DNA of 64,000 nucleotides from Pseudomonadota bacterium (GTDB lineage: Bacteria > Pseudomonadota > Alphaproteobacteria > UBA2136 > JASBTF01). Below are positions 29,488 through 37,980 of this stretch, piece by piece. A model generated the notes under the pieces. The model did no database searches. It saw only the letters and a list, made by a program, of their open reading frames with translations, and was not told the DNA's origin. Position 1 is the stretch's first letter. Each line of letters opens with the position of its first letter. The stretch is taken from NCBI GenBank assembly GCA_030148545.1, contig JASBTF010000002.1:609218-673217 (forward strand), read 5' to 3'. A program made the translations under genes and the position numbers.

Positions 29488-30852
29488 ATGAATACGTATG
29501 AGATCACAGGCGGTCAGCCGGTTATTGGGGAAATTACGTGCCTAGGCGCTAAAAACTTTGTTTCAAAAGCTATGGTGGCAGCTTGCCTGGGTAATAGCGT
29601 TACCGTACTTACCAACGTGCCACGTATTGGCGATGTAGAGATCACTGCCGAGCTATTGCAAGCCATTGGCGCCGAAGTAACCTGGCAGGACGAAACAACC
29701 CTGCGCATTGATCCGACCACCATTAACCACCAACGTGTGACCATGGCGGACTCTCGCCAAAACCGTATTCCTATTTTGCTTATTCCTGGTTTGCTGCACC
29801 GCTTCCAATCTGCCGAAGTACCACGCTTGGGCGGCTGTAACATTGGTAAGCGTAATGTGGATTTCCACCTTAACGCTATGCGTCTATTTGGTGCCGATGT
29901 AGAAGAACGCCGCGATGGCTTTAAGGCCAAAACCCGCAAGCGCTTGCAAGCAGCACACTACGAACTGCCATACCCAAGTGTAGGTGCAACCGAGACCTGC
30001 CTATTCCTCAGCGTGTTGGCCGAGGGCACAACCGTGCTGCGTAACGTAGCGCTAGAGCCTGAAATTAACGAGCTTGTCGCTATGTTGACCTCCATGGGTG
30101 CTAAAATTTTCCATCGTGGCTGGCGTGAACTCGTTGTGGAAGGTGTGGAAGAACTACAAGGCTGCCACTACCATGCCATTGGTGACCGTATTGAAGCTGC
30201 CAGCTGGGCATGCTTGGCTGCTGCAACCAATGGTGAGCTCACTGTAACAGGAGTATCGCCCACCACATTTGGTAACTTTTTGCCGCACTTTACCAAAGTA
30301 GGGGGCGGGTTTGAGGTTATTGGCCCGCGCACCATTAAGTTTTTCCGTGCTAAGCCATTAGTACCCACCATGTTAGAAACCGATGTTTACCCCGGTTTCT
30401 CTACCGATTGGCAGCAACCATTCACCGTTATGTTGACACAAGCCAGCGGTATCTCTGGCGTGCACGACACAGTTTACGAAAGCCGTTTTGGTTATACCAA
30501 AGTGTTAAATGGCCTAGGTGCTAACATTCAGTTGTCTGACCAATGTGTGGGACAGCGCTGTCGCTTTGCCGATCATGGTTATGCGCACAGTGCTTTAGTG
30601 CATGGTAAAACTGCACTAACCGCTCAAGATGATCCGCTAGAAGTGCCAGATTTACGTGCTGGCTTGGCTTATGTGATTGCTGCAGCATTGGCTGAGGGCA
30701 CCACAAAACTGACATCTATTGAGCGAATTGAGCGCGGGTATGGCAATTTGGCAACACGCCTCGCACAAACAAATATGCGCATTAAACGTACACAACTCGT
30801 TGAAAACACATCAGAAAAAGGAATCGTGACACGACTATTTAGCCGTGCATAA
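29488..30852 (+). CDS. murA: UDP-N-acetylglucosamine 1-carboxyvinyltransferase-like protein (divergent MurA)
   Basis: MurA transfers enolpyruvate to UDP-GlcNAc, first committed step of peptidoglycan synthesis. 454 residues, EPSP-synthase fold. Key positions are conserved: Lys22-Asn23 in GAKNF, Cys117 in LGGCNIGKRNVD (the fosfomycin-target Cys115 of E. coli), Asp307 in FSTDWQQPF (the general base) and Arg in PDLRAGLAYV (E. coli Arg397). Surrounding sequence is quite divergent from the usual MurA (KNFVSKAMVAACL for KNAALPILAA), so it may be a second paralogue. Whether another murA exists cannot be told from this window. Confidence 0.85.
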   Translation: MNTYEITGGQPVIGEITCLGAKNFVSKAMVAACLGNSVTVLTNVPRIGDVEITAELLQAIGAEVTWQDETTLRIDPTTINHQRVTMADSRQNRIPILLIPGLLHRFQSAEVPRLGGCNIGKRNVDFHLNAMRLFGADVEERRDGFKAKTRKRLQAAHYELPYPSVGATETCLFLSVLAEGTTVLRNVALEPEINELVAMLTSMGAKIFHRGWRELVVEGVEELQGCHYHAIGDRIEAASWACLAAATNGELTVTGVSPTTFGNFLPHFTKVGGGFEVIGPRTIKFFRAKPLVPTMLETDVYPGFSTDWQQPFTVMLTQASGISGVHDTVYESRFGYTKVLNGLGANIQLSDQCVGQRCRFADHGYAHSALVHGKTALTAQDDPLEVPDLRAGLAYVIAAALAEGTTKLTSIERIERGYGNLATRLAQTNMRIKRTQLVENTSEKGIVTRLFSRA

Positions 30853-30860
30853 CAATTTTC

Positions 30861-30877
30861 TTGACAAAAGGTGTCAA
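30861..30877. promoter_or_regulatory. Inverted repeat (possible operator) before the 30960 gene
   Basis: TTGACA-N5-TGTCAA, a perfect 6-bp dyad ending 7 nt before the predicted -35 box. A repressor or activator site is plausible. Confidence 0.5.
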
Positions 30878-30884
30878 CAACTAC

Positions 30885-30912
30885 TTGCAAAAATTCTTGT
30901 GCGTACTATCAT
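30885..30912 (+). promoter_or_regulatory. Probable sigma-70 promoter
   Basis: TTGCAA (30885-30890), a 16-bp spacer and TATCAT (30907-30912), about 48 nt before the next gene. Confidence 0.5.
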
Positions 30913-30959
30913 ATGGATAAGGCTAGGAAGGCTGTTATTAAGGGGGACAGGACGGCCCA

Positions 30960-31553
30960 ATGGACGTTAAAAACGTATCAATTGCGAACTTATCAGCGAT
31001 GGCGCGGCGGAACGTGCCTTCTCCTGTTTCGCGCGGCGCGTCTTCTCCAGCTCAAACAGCTGCACCTTCTGCCGAAGCTTTAAACATTACCCGTTATGTT
31101 AGCCAATCAAACAAACTTTCAGCCCCCCAAAAGCAAAGTTTGATCAACATGGCTGTACAAACCGAGCAGTTTATCGACCCAACTGCACGCAGCGCTCTGC
31201 AACAAAACCTTGTTGGTTTAGGTATTTTCCTCGAGCAAAGCTCTGTTACTGAGTACCCACGTTGGGAGCTATTAACGGGCTTACGTTATTACTCAGGCAT
31301 TAAAATTGAAGTACCAAGCCCACCACCGGCCGAATCACAGTTGCTGCAAAATATTCAGCAGCAGTTGACTGATCTTGCTAAAGTCAGTGGCGGCGAAAAT
31401 GTGGCGCAGGTATTCCAACAAGTGGCCGAACAAGTAAAAGCCGACCCAGCTGTAGCGCAGCAAATTGCTCAAGTTATAAGCACTGGTACAACTGGTGGAG
31501 AGTCAGCTCCAGCACCAGCTACACCAAGCTCTGGTACCGATATCTCTGTTTAA
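30960..31553 (+). CDS. Hypothetical protein, unrecognised
   Basis: 197 residues, no signal peptide, no cysteine, no membrane segment. The first 45 residues are Ser/Ala/Pro-rich and low complexity. Residues 45-115 are a compact-looking domain (NITRYVSQSNKLSAPQKQSL, then MAVQTEQFIDPTARSAL, YPRWELLTGLRYYSG). A Gln-rich helix (QLLQNIQQQLTDLAK) and a Pro/Ala/Ser tail follow. AGGGGG lies about 14 nt before the ATG. It has its own promoter and possible operator and precedes rpiB by 50 nt. Confidence 0.8.
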   Translation: MDVKNVSIANLSAMARRNVPSPVSRGASSPAQTAAPSAEALNITRYVSQSNKLSAPQKQSLINMAVQTEQFIDPTARSALQQNLVGLGIFLEQSSVTEYPRWELLTGLRYYSGIKIEVPSPPPAESQLLQNIQQQLTDLAKVSGGENVAQVFQQVAEQVKADPAVAQQIAQVISTGTTGGESAPAPATPSSGTDISV

Positions 31554-31603
31554 TTCATAATCCGCTGTTGCACCAAACGGCTGTGTCGCAGTACAGTACG
31601 GCA

Positions 31604-32077
31604 ATGACAAAACATTACGCAGTTGCCTGCGACCATGCAGGCGTTCACCTTAAGCAAACACTTATTGCTGAGCTTGAGGCTCTGGGCCATACTTATACCG
31701 ATTTTGGCACAAACGACCCCAAGCTAGACGATGTAGGCAGCGATTATGCTGACCAAGTGTGCACGGCCATTCTTAATGGAGAAGCTGAGCGAGGTATTTT
31801 GGTGTGTGGTACCGGTGTTGGTATTAGTATCCGTGCTAACCGCTACCCGGGTATTCGTGCGGCTATGGTGTTTGCCGAGTTTGGTGCCGAGGCTGCTATG
31901 TCCCACAATAATGCCAATATTATTTGCTTTGGCGAGCGCCAAGTTACCGCTAAAATTGCCGCGCGCTGCCTAAAAGTGTACGACCAAACCGAGTACGAGG
32001 GCGGCCGCCACGATAAACGTAACGACGCAATGGATCGTCTACTTATTTCAACAACACAGAAAGAGCAAGCCGCATGA
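31604..32077 (+). CDS. rpiB: Ribose 5-phosphate isomerase B
   Basis: Interconverts ribose 5-phosphate and ribulose 5-phosphate. [11 protein letters not shown] near the start, YADQV, and the active-site [13 protein letters not shown] are visible. 157 residues. The ATG at 31604 gives the family start; an upstream frame start at 31568 is not supported. It overlaps glyA by 4 nt (ATGA), giving the conserved alphaproteobacterial order rpiB-glyA-nrdR. Confidence 0.95.
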   Translation: MTKHYAVACDHAGVHLKQTLIAELEALGHTYTDFGTNDPKLDDVGSDYADQVCTAILNGEAERGILVCGTGVGISIRANRYPGIRAAMVFAEFGAEAAMSHNNANIICFGERQVTAKIAARCLKVYDQTEYEGGRHDKRNDAMDRLLISTTQKEQAA

Positions 32078-33360
32078 CAACAAGTTTCTTCAGCAACAGC
32101 CTTACCCAAGCCGATCCACAACTTGCTAGCGTGGTGAATGAGGAGTTAACCCGTCAGCAAAACCAAATTGAGCTTATTGCCTCTGAGAACATTGTAAGCA
32201 CTGCGGTGCTGCAAGCGCAGGGCAGTGTGCTCACCAATAAGTATGCGGAAGGGTATCCAAGTGCCCGTTACTACGGTGGTTGCGAGGCGGTAGATAAAGC
32301 TGAAGAACTGGCTATAGAACGCGCCTGTAAGCTGTTTAAGTGCAAGTTTGCTAATGTACAGCCTCATAGCGGCTCACAAGCTAACCAAGCCGTATTTTTG
32401 GCGCTGCTTAAGCCTGGGGCTAAAATTCTGTCACTATCGCTAGATCATGGCGGTCACTTAACCCACGGTGCCAAACCAAACATGTCTGGCAAATGGTTCG
32501 AGCCACATTTTTATCCGGTAGATGAAGATACGCATGAAGTTAATTACGAAACACTGCGCCAACAAGCGCTAGAGCTAAAACCAGACCTAATTATTGCGGG
32601 TTACAGTGCATACCCACGCCAAGTGGATTATGCCAAGTTCCGCGCCATTGCAGATGAAGTAGGCGCCTACTTATTGGTAGATATGGCGCATATCTCAGGT
32701 TTGGTGGCTACAGGTGCGCACCCAAGTCCGTTGCCACATGCCCACGTGGTAACCACCACCACGCATAAAACATTGCGTGGCCCTCGCGGCGGGATGATCC
32801 TCACCAATGAGGAAGAGCTGGCCAAAAAGTTTAACAAAGCCATTTTCCCTGGTTTGCAGGGCGGGCCACTCATGCACGTTATTGCCGCTAAAGCTGTTGC
32901 CTTTGGCGAGGCACTGCAACCAGCCTATACCGACTATATCAATCAGGTGGTGAGCAATGCACAAGCACTCGCAACCACATTGCAGGAGCAGGGGTTAAGC
33001 TTAGTCACAGGCGGTACCGATACCCACCTAGTGCTGCTAGACCTGCAACCACAAAACATCACCGGTGCCGATATGGAGCTGTGGATGGACCAAGCAGGCC
33101 TTACCGTGAACAAAAACATGGTGCCGTATGACAAACAGTCACCAAAAGTAACTTCTGGCGTACGTATTGGTACCCCAGCTGCCACCACCCGTGGCTTTGG
33201 TGAAGCTGAATTTAAGCAAATTGCTCTGTGGATTGCTGAATTGGTAAAAACGGCAAAAGCAGGCAATAATGTGGAAAGTACTATTCAGCGTATTCGTGGT
33301 GAAGTACAGGCGCTATGCGCACAGTTCCCCATTTACACCAGCTTGGCACAGGCGGCATAA
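32074..33360 (+). CDS. glyA: Serine hydroxymethyltransferase
   Basis: PLP enzyme converting serine and tetrahydrofolate to glycine and methylene-THF. 428 residues. The N-terminal [11 protein letters not shown], the catalytic PLP-lysine segment [14 protein letters not shown], and C-terminal [12 protein letters not shown] are conserved. Translationally coupled to rpiB; nrdR starts 3 nt after the stop. Confidence 0.97.
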   Translation: MTTSFFSNSLTQADPQLASVVNEELTRQQNQIELIASENIVSTAVLQAQGSVLTNKYAEGYPSARYYGGCEAVDKAEELAIERACKLFKCKFANVQPHSGSQANQAVFLALLKPGAKILSLSLDHGGHLTHGAKPNMSGKWFEPHFYPVDEDTHEVNYETLRQQALELKPDLIIAGYSAYPRQVDYAKFRAIADEVGAYLLVDMAHISGLVATGAHPSPLPHAHVVTTTTHKTLRGPRGGMILTNEEELAKKFNKAIFPGLQGGPLMHVIAAKAVAFGEALQPAYTDYINQVVSNAQALATTLQEQGLSLVTGGTDTHLVLLDLQPQNITGADMELWMDQAGLTVNKNMVPYDKQSPKVTSGVRIGTPAATTRGFGEAEFKQIALWIAELVKTAKAGNNVESTIQRIRGEVQALCAQFPIYTSLAQAA

Positions 33361-33363
33361 ACC

Positions 33364-33816
33364 ATGCGTTGCCCTTTTTGCGGACACGAAGATACTCAGG
33401 TGCGGGACTCGCGCCAGTCGGACGATGGTCGTTCCATTCGTCGTCGTCGTGTGTGCAGCAAGTGTGACAAACGCTTTACAACGTTCGAGCGCTACCAAAC
33501 ACAACAGGCCGTGGTGGTAAAGCGGGATGGGCACCGTGAATTGTTCGACCGCGAGAAACTGGCGCGTAGCCTGAGCATGGCCTTGCGTAAACGCCCTGTT
33601 CCTGTAGAGGATTTAGGCTCAATTGCTATCGAGATTGAAAATGCCTTACTCAGCAACGGTGCTACGGAAATTCGCTCACAGCAACTGGGTCACGAAGTAT
33701 TAAAACGACTGAAAAAGCTGGATTTTGTTGGCTATGTGCGTTATGCGAGCGTCTATAACGAATTTGGTGGCCCGGACGATTTCCAAGAATTGGTCGATGC
33801 CGCACGTGAAGATTAA
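33364..33816 (+). CDS. nrdR: Transcriptional repressor NrdR
   Basis: Represses ribonucleotide reductase genes in response to dATP/ATP. 150 residues. N-terminal zinc ribbon MRCPFCGHEDTQV...RRRRVCSKC (four Cys) and an ATP-cone domain (VVKRDGHRELFDREKL to about 140). It sits in the conserved cluster glyA-nrdR-nusB; the ribD/ribE/ribH genes that often separate nrdR and nusB are absent. Confidence 0.96.
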   Translation: MRCPFCGHEDTQVRDSRQSDDGRSIRRRRVCSKCDKRFTTFERYQTQQAVVVKRDGHRELFDREKLARSLSMALRKRPVPVEDLGSIAIEIENALLSNGATEIRSQQLGHEVLKRLKKLDFVGYVRYASVYNEFGGPDDFQELVDAARED

Positions 33817-33849
33817 GCGATACAAAGCATAGAGAACAGAAAGTAAATC

Positions 33850-34338
33850 ATGAGTTTATTTGATAAAGCTGCAGCAGAACGGGAAGATCAGTTCCCCGAA
33901 CATAACGACCAACTTACCGGCCACCGCCGCCGCGAGGCACGTTTTGCTGCTGCTCAGCTTACCTATGCACATTTGCTTACAGGCGATGCCTTGGCAGAAC
34001 TCGCCACAACCGAACTAGAGCTTGGTAAAAAGCGCAAGTTCGACAAAAAATATCTCAGCCTGCTGACCGAGGCATTGGCAACCAACCTTGAGCGTTACGA
34101 AGTGCTGCTTAGCCGCTTTGAGAAAGAAGAATGGCCGCTAGACCGTTGGGAACTGATGCACAAAGCCGTGTGCTACACCGCCATTGCAGATTTTGAGCAC
34201 GCGCCGGAAGATGTAAACGCTGGTATTATTATTAGTGAATACTTGGCCATTGCCGAAGGTTTTGCCACACCAGAGCAAATTGCATTCCTCAACGCCGTAC
34301 TCGACGCTATTGGTAAAGAACTCCGCCCAGCTGCTTAA
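33850..34338 (+). CDS. nusB: Transcription antitermination factor NusB
   Basis: RNA-binding helical protein of the rRNA antitermination complex. 162 residues, all helical: RREARFAAAQLTYAHLLTG near the start, the central WPLDRWELMHKAVCYTAIADF, and INAVLD-like FLNAVLDAIGKEL at the end. It overlaps the convergent lipoprotein gene by 4 nt. A slightly long N-terminus compared with E. coli (139 residues). Confidence 0.92.
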   Translation: MSLFDKAAAEREDQFPEHNDQLTGHRRREARFAAAQLTYAHLLTGDALAELATTELELGKKRKFDKKYLSLLTEALATNLERYEVLLSRFEKEEWPLDRWELMHKAVCYTAIADFEHAPEDVNAGIIISEYLAIAEGFATPEQIAFLNAVLDAIGKELRPAA

Positions 34339-34739
34339 TAGTTAGGCGTAGGCTTCAAATGAGGCTGTAATTCGGTTGTTACAAACTGGCTGCCGCTACC
34401 GACAAATGTTTTTTCCACAAATACCACAGGGGTCAAATTGGGCACATCGTTTGCTGCAATGGCGCAAGCTTGGTGATTGGTGCGGTAAAGTAAAATCTCT
34501 ACCCGGCGACCATCTTTAAGAAATGTCTGCTGGCGCTTTTCTGGCTGGCCTAGGCGAATTTCCAAATCATATTGCCGTGCACCGGGGCTGGCGTAAGTTA
34601 ATTCATGCTGAATATGCCCACTATTGCGAATAACTTCTGGTGGGCACATGGCAGGGCCTTCCATCGCCATCATGGCGAGTCCTGTAGTACAGCCGCCCAG
34701 TAGCGGCACACATAATAGGAGTGCGTAAATTCGTTCCAT
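34335..34739 (-). CDS. Small lipoprotein, unknown function
   Basis: 134 residues from the ATG at 34739 (MERIYALLLCVPLLGGCTTG), with a lipobox LGGC giving a lipidated cysteine near residue 17. The mature part has two more cysteines (MCPPEV, ACAIA) and resembles outer-membrane lipoproteins that carry a short beta domain (RVEILLYRTNHQ). No family recognised. It is convergent with nusB. Confidence 0.75.
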   Translation of the reverse strand: MERIYALLLCVPLLGGCTTGLAMMAMEGPAMCPPEVIRNSGHIQHELTYASPGARQYDLEIRLGQPEKRQQTFLKDGRRVEILLYRTNHQACAIAANDVPNLTPVVFVEKTFVGSGSQFVTTELQPHLKPTPNY

Positions 34740-34799
34740 ACATTTCCATATGGGGCGCGGCATTAATTTTTCAAATGTGTAAAAAATTTAAACTGCCTT

Positions 34800-34825
34800 G
34801 TAACCAAGCACTACCCATTGACGAA
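34800..34825 (+). promoter_or_regulatory. ECF sigma-F-like promoter of the bufferin operon
   Basis: GTAACC (34800-34805), exactly 16 bp, CGAA (34822-34825). This equals the GTAACC-N16-CGAA pattern that I recall for the Caulobacter sigma-F regulon, which responds to heavy metals and controls bufferin genes there. It lies about 70 nt before bufA. No ECF sigma gene is in the window. Confidence 0.7.
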
Positions 34826-34894
34826 ACCTGAGGTGAAGAACACAATGTGTTCATTGTTAACAACAAATATAACGACACAATGGGAGATTTACCA

Positions 34895-35167
34895 ATGTCA
34901 AAAACACTAAAACTTTCTGCATTGGCACTGGCTTCTGCTGCTGCAACTTTGGCACTGAGCGACGATGCACACGCAGGTAAGAAAGATAAAGAAAAATGCT
35001 ACGGCGTTGTAAAAGCTGGTCAGAATGACTGTGGTAACAAATCTGGTACACACTCTTGTGCTGGTCACGCCACTGTAGATGGCGACCCAGGTGAATGGCT
35101 GCTACTGCCAAAAGGCACCTGTGAGAAGCTGGTAGGCGGCTCTCTAGAAGGTAAAGTAGCCAAGTAG
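34895..35167 (+). CDS. bufA: Bufferin precursor BufA (DUF2282)
   Basis: 90-residue exported peptide: signal peptide ([23 protein letters not shown]) and a mature region with four cysteines in the DUF2282 pattern [29 protein letters not shown]. Bufferins are metal-sequestering RiPPs: the partner multinuclear iron enzyme modifies cysteines to thiooxazole groups that bind copper. The ATG at 34895 has GGGAGA 7 nt before it. It is followed by a long hairpin before bufB, which may raise precursor mRNA relative to the enzymes. Confidence 0.92.
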   Translation: MSKTLKLSALALASAAATLALSDDAHAGKKDKEKCYGVVKAGQNDCGNKSGTHSCAGHATVDGDPGEWLLLPKGTCEKLVGGSLEGKVAK

Positions 35168-35183
35168 TGCGCTGACTTATCCA

Positions 35184-35217
35184 GTTAAGGGGCAGGTAAC
35201 TGCCCCTTAACCTTTTA
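35184..35217 (+). terminator. Hairpin (attenuator-like terminator) between bufA and bufB
   Basis: Perfect 11-bp stem GTTAAGGGGCA-N6-TGCCCCTTAAC followed by CTTTTAT. It ends 10 nt before the bufB start. It could end a fraction of transcripts or stabilise the bufA message. Confidence 0.7.
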
Positions 35218-35226
35218 TAGTTATTT

Positions 35227-36081
35227 ATGAGCTTATCATCCACCACCTTACAACCGCTAGGTTTTGGCCTACGCCCCGGCCACATGGATGATGTACTCCA
35301 AAAACGCCCACAAACTGGTTTTGTGGAAGCCCATAGCGAGAATTTTTTTGGCGGTGGCCCATTGCGCCGCAAGCTGCACCAAGCGCGAGAACATTACGAC
35401 ATTAGCTTGCACGGTGTTGGCCTATCTCTCGGCCGTGCCGACGGCTTGGACCAAACCCATTTGCAAAGCTTAAAAGCACTGGTCGACGACATTGACCCGA
35501 TAAGGGTGTCTGAACACCTATCATGGAGCAGCTACAGCCATACATCAGTACCAGATTTACTACCTGTACCATTTACTAATGAAGCCTTTGGCATCTTTTG
35601 CAACCATGTGGATGAAATGCAAACCGTACTAGGCCGCCAAGTGCTTATCGAGAATCCATCAAACTACTTGGCGTTTGCACAAACCGATATGGACGAGCCA
35701 ACGTTTTTAAACAACCTCTGCCAAAAAACAGGCTGTGGCTTGCTGTTGGATATTAATAATATCTACGTCACCGCACATAACCTTAACCGTAGCGCTACAG
35801 AGTATATCGATGCCATTAACCCCAGCTACGTACAGCAGTATCACCTAGCAGGGTACGAGGAAGTACCAACCGAGCAAGAGGTACTCTACATCGACACCCA
35901 TGGCGAGCCCGTACATGACGAGGTATGGAAAGGCTATAGCTATACACTCAACACCATTGGCGACCGCCCAACTCTGCTGGAGTGGGACACAAACCTCCCA
36001 CCGCTAGAGCGTTTGCTGGAAGAAGTGGAAAACATTGCTGTTGTACGCGGCAAAACCCTAAATACGGAGGAGGCCGCATAA
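35227..36081 (+). CDS. bufB: Bufferin-modifying enzyme BufB (DUF692/MbnB-like)
   Basis: 284-residue TIM-barrel multinuclear non-haem iron oxidase of the DUF692 family (MbnB, TglH). Conserved metal-binding segments are visible: GFVEAHSENFF, DISLHGVGLSLG, VSEHLSWS, IENPSNY, GLLLDINNIYV, QYHLAGYE, DTHGEPVHDEVW and LLEWDTNLPP. It installs the cysteine-derived heterocycles on BufA together with BufC. The stop overlaps the bufC start by 1 nt. Confidence 0.93.
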   Translation: MSLSSTTLQPLGFGLRPGHMDDVLQKRPQTGFVEAHSENFFGGGPLRRKLHQAREHYDISLHGVGLSLGRADGLDQTHLQSLKALVDDIDPIRVSEHLSWSSYSHTSVPDLLPVPFTNEAFGIFCNHVDEMQTVLGRQVLIENPSNYLAFAQTDMDEPTFLNNLCQKTGCGLLLDINNIYVTAHNLNRSATEYIDAINPSYVQQYHLAGYEEVPTEQEVLYIDTHGEPVHDEVWKGYSYTLNTIGDRPTLLEWDTNLPPLERLLEEVENIAVVRGKTLNTEEAA

Positions 36082-36821
36082 TGCGCCTAGCCGAGCTCCA
36101 GCAACAGTTTATTAAAGACCTTACCACCGGCAGCCAAGGTAGCGTACCTATGCTGGCGGGTTCTTCAGCGCAGGCAAAGTCTCGGCTTAAGGTCTACCAA
36201 AACAGCGTAGGTGCCATCATTAGCGATGTATTGGCAGATTTTTTCCCGGTTGTGCAGCAACTGGTGGGGGAGGCGTATTTTAACCAGCTGGTACGCCAGT
36301 ATATTGCACTGAGCCCACCACAGCAGGGTAATATGGATGCTTATGGCGCTACCTTTGCCGATTTTTTGGCTGAGAGCGGTCAGCCACTGGAGTATTTGCC
36401 AGATATTGCCCGTCTAGAATGGTTGCAGCATGCAGCGCTTATAGCTGCGGATGAACCTCAGCTAACAGCACAAGCTTTCCAAAATCATACTGAATTCTAC
36501 CTTACTCATCCCTTGCAACTGGCAAGCTGTGCAGTGGTGTTGAGCTCGGCATATCCGGTGCTCACCATTTGGCAAATGCACAACCAAAATAAGGTGCGTG
36601 AGCTGAATAGCCTTAACCAGGCAGAAATTGCGCTAATTTGTCGTGAGCCAGAAGGTACCGTGGGTGTATGGCCACTTCAACCTTGGCAGCAAGATGTGTT
36701 AACCTTAAGCGCGCAACAAAATTTACCGTGGAGTATGGAACAACTCCACACCGCACCGCAGGAGATGCAGCAGTTTATTGCATTTTGCCTACAACGCGGC
36801 CTGTGGCGAGATAACAAATAA
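36081..36821 (+). CDS. bufC: Bufferin partner protein BufC (DUF2063)
   Basis: 246 residues. The N-terminal half matches the DUF2063 domain (ELQQQFIKDLTTG, RLKVYQNSVGAIISDVLADFFPVV, FADFLAES, LPDIARLEWL), named a putative DNA-binding domain in databases but known as the recognition partner of DUF692 enzymes. The C-terminal half is a less conserved beta region. It is translationally coupled to bufB (TAATG). Confidence 0.9.
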   Translation: MRLAELQQQFIKDLTTGSQGSVPMLAGSSAQAKSRLKVYQNSVGAIISDVLADFFPVVQQLVGEAYFNQLVRQYIALSPPQQGNMDAYGATFADFLAESGQPLEYLPDIARLEWLQHAALIAADEPQLTAQAFQNHTEFYLTHPLQLASCAVVLSSAYPVLTIWQMHNQNKVRELNSLNQAEIALICREPEGTVGVWPLQPWQQDVLTLSAQQNLPWSMEQLHTAPQEMQQFIAFCLQRGLWRDNK

Positions 36822-36838
36822 CGAACGGAACCAATACC

Positions 36839-37276
36839 ATGATGAATTTTATCCTAGGCCACTACTGCCGCTTTATACGTATTACCAGCTTATTTTCACC
36901 GCTATCGCTATTGGCGCTGCGGTTGTGGATGGCTAAGGTTTTTCTGGTTTCCGGCTGGCTTAAGCTGAATGATTTCCAAAATGCGGTATTTTTGTTTGAG
37001 TACGAGTACGGCTTACCGCTTATTCCACCGCATATTGCTGCTTTTGCAGGCACAGCTGCGGAGATCATTTTGCCGCTAATGCTTATTTTAGGCCTCGGTA
37101 CACGCTTTGCAGCACTAGGCCTATTGGGCGTATCTCTGGTTATTGAGCTATTGGTTTACCCCGGCACAACCGACCATTATTACTGGATGCTGCTACTGGG
37201 CGCACTCATCACTCAAGGTGGCGGTAAGCTCTCTGCCGATGCGGTGATCGAGGCTAAATACAGCCATAAAAAATAA
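36839..37276 (+). CDS. DoxX family membrane protein of the bufferin operon
   Basis: 145 residues with four membrane helices (about 18-38, 60-85, 88-108, 112-130), typical of DoxX/DUF417-like proteins: LRLWMAKVFLVSGWLKL, AGTAAEIILPLMLILGLGTRFAAL. A DoxX gene commonly ends bufferin operons; its role is not established. It lies 17 nt after bufC. Confidence 0.9.
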   Translation: MMNFILGHYCRFIRITSLFSPLSLLALRLWMAKVFLVSGWLKLNDFQNAVFLFEYEYGLPLIPPHIAAFAGTAAEIILPLMLILGLGTRFAALGLLGVSLVIELLVYPGTTDHYYWMLLLGALITQGGGKLSADAVIEAKYSHKK

Positions 37277-37286
37277 ATTGTCACAA

Positions 37287-37313
37287 CAGCGGCTTTGCCG
37301 ACTGCGCTGCTAT
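37287..37313. repeat. Dispersed GC-rich repeat, short copy
   Basis: Carries AGCGGCTTTGCCGACTGCGC followed by TGCTAT; the arms AGCGGC...GCCG and GCGC form a hairpin. The same words recur at 37456-37486. Confidence 0.7.
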
Positions 37314-37395
37314 ATTTTTAAACGTTGGCCAACAAGCATAGTGGTTTGGTTCATGTATTTTTTGTGAGCTTTATATTGAAGGTTGTGTAGATAAT

Positions 37396-37486
37396 CGCCA
37401 TCCCAAGCTGCCTTTAGGCAGTTGGTTGGCGCGGGGTGTGGGGTGCCCTCACTAGCAAGCAGCGGCTTTGCCGACTGCGCTGCTAT
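37396..37486. repeat. Dispersed GC-rich repeat, full copy
   Basis: Order of parts: CGCCATCCCAAGCTG, a small hairpin CTGCC-TTTA-GGCAG, GGTTGG, GGGTGCCCTCACTAGC, then AGCAGCG-GGCTTTGCC-GACTGCGCTGCT. The last part repeats the copy at 37287. The whole gap 37277-37496 otherwise shows no gene. Confidence 0.75.
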
Positions 37487-37496
37487 CTATATAGAT

Positions 37497-37524
37497 AAAT
37501 AAAACCGCCCATAGGGCGGTTTTT
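37497..37524 (-). terminator. Intrinsic terminator after the 37544 gene
   Basis: AAAACCGCCC-N3-GGGCGGTTTT stem with T-rich flanks on both strands. Confidence 0.8.
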
Positions 37525-37543
37525 GTTGGTTAACGATTACGAC

Positions 37544-37798
37544 TTAAATGTCGTAAACCATGCTGCCGTAAGTACCTGTAGCGGTCAGGTCTTGGCTGGG
37601 CACATTATAGCTCATGCGCCAGTTGGCAATTTCGCTAGAAGCAGCTACGTAGCCGCCAGCAATTTTTGCAGGCATAGCTTGTACAGCCATTGGCTTTTCC
37701 ATAGCGCGCCAGTTAGTAATATCTTCGCTATCAGCTTGTGCATTTACCGCAAAGGTAGAGATAGCCATAGCGCTCAGCGCCATTAGTGTTGTTTTCAT
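37544..37798 (-). CDS. Small exported protein with repeated NWR motif
   Basis: 84 residues: signal peptide (MKTTLMALSAMAISTFAVNAQA) and a 62-residue mature region without cysteine. Two segments resemble each other: SEDITNWRAMEKP and SSEIANWRMSYNV. The C-terminus is TYGSMVYDI. I do not recognise a family. It is preceded by a sigma-F-like promoter like that of the bufferin operon, so it may belong to the same metal-stress regulon. Start chosen at 37798 for the signal peptide. Confidence 0.78.
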   Translation of the reverse strand: MKTTLMALSAMAISTFAVNAQADSEDITNWRAMEKPMAVQAMPAKIAGGYVAASSEIANWRMSYNVPSQDLTATGTYGSMVYDI

Positions 37799-37859
37799 TG
37801 TTCCGTTTTCCATATTTTGTTTTGTTTTAAATCAAAACACGCGTGTTACATGAATAGGA

Positions 37860-37884
37860 TTCGCAAGCTTTACGGAATGGTTAC
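37860..37884 (-). promoter_or_regulatory. Sigma-F-like promoter of the NWR protein gene
   Basis: On the minus strand GTAACC (37884-37879), 15 bp, CGAA (37863-37860), 62 nt before the start. The spacer is one base shorter than at the bufferin promoter. Confidence 0.5.
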
Positions 37885-37980
37885 ATGGTAATTAAAAAAT
37901 TACTGTGGAGGGTTGATAAGCAAAGGTCAGCAACCCATATCAATTTTAATACTATGCCGTTTGAGAAAGGAGAAGGGGAA

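Noticed and set aside
35982-36080. Upstream extension of bufC
   Set aside because: It overlaps bufB and has no ribosome site; the ATG at 36081 gives the DUF2063 start and TAATG coupling.
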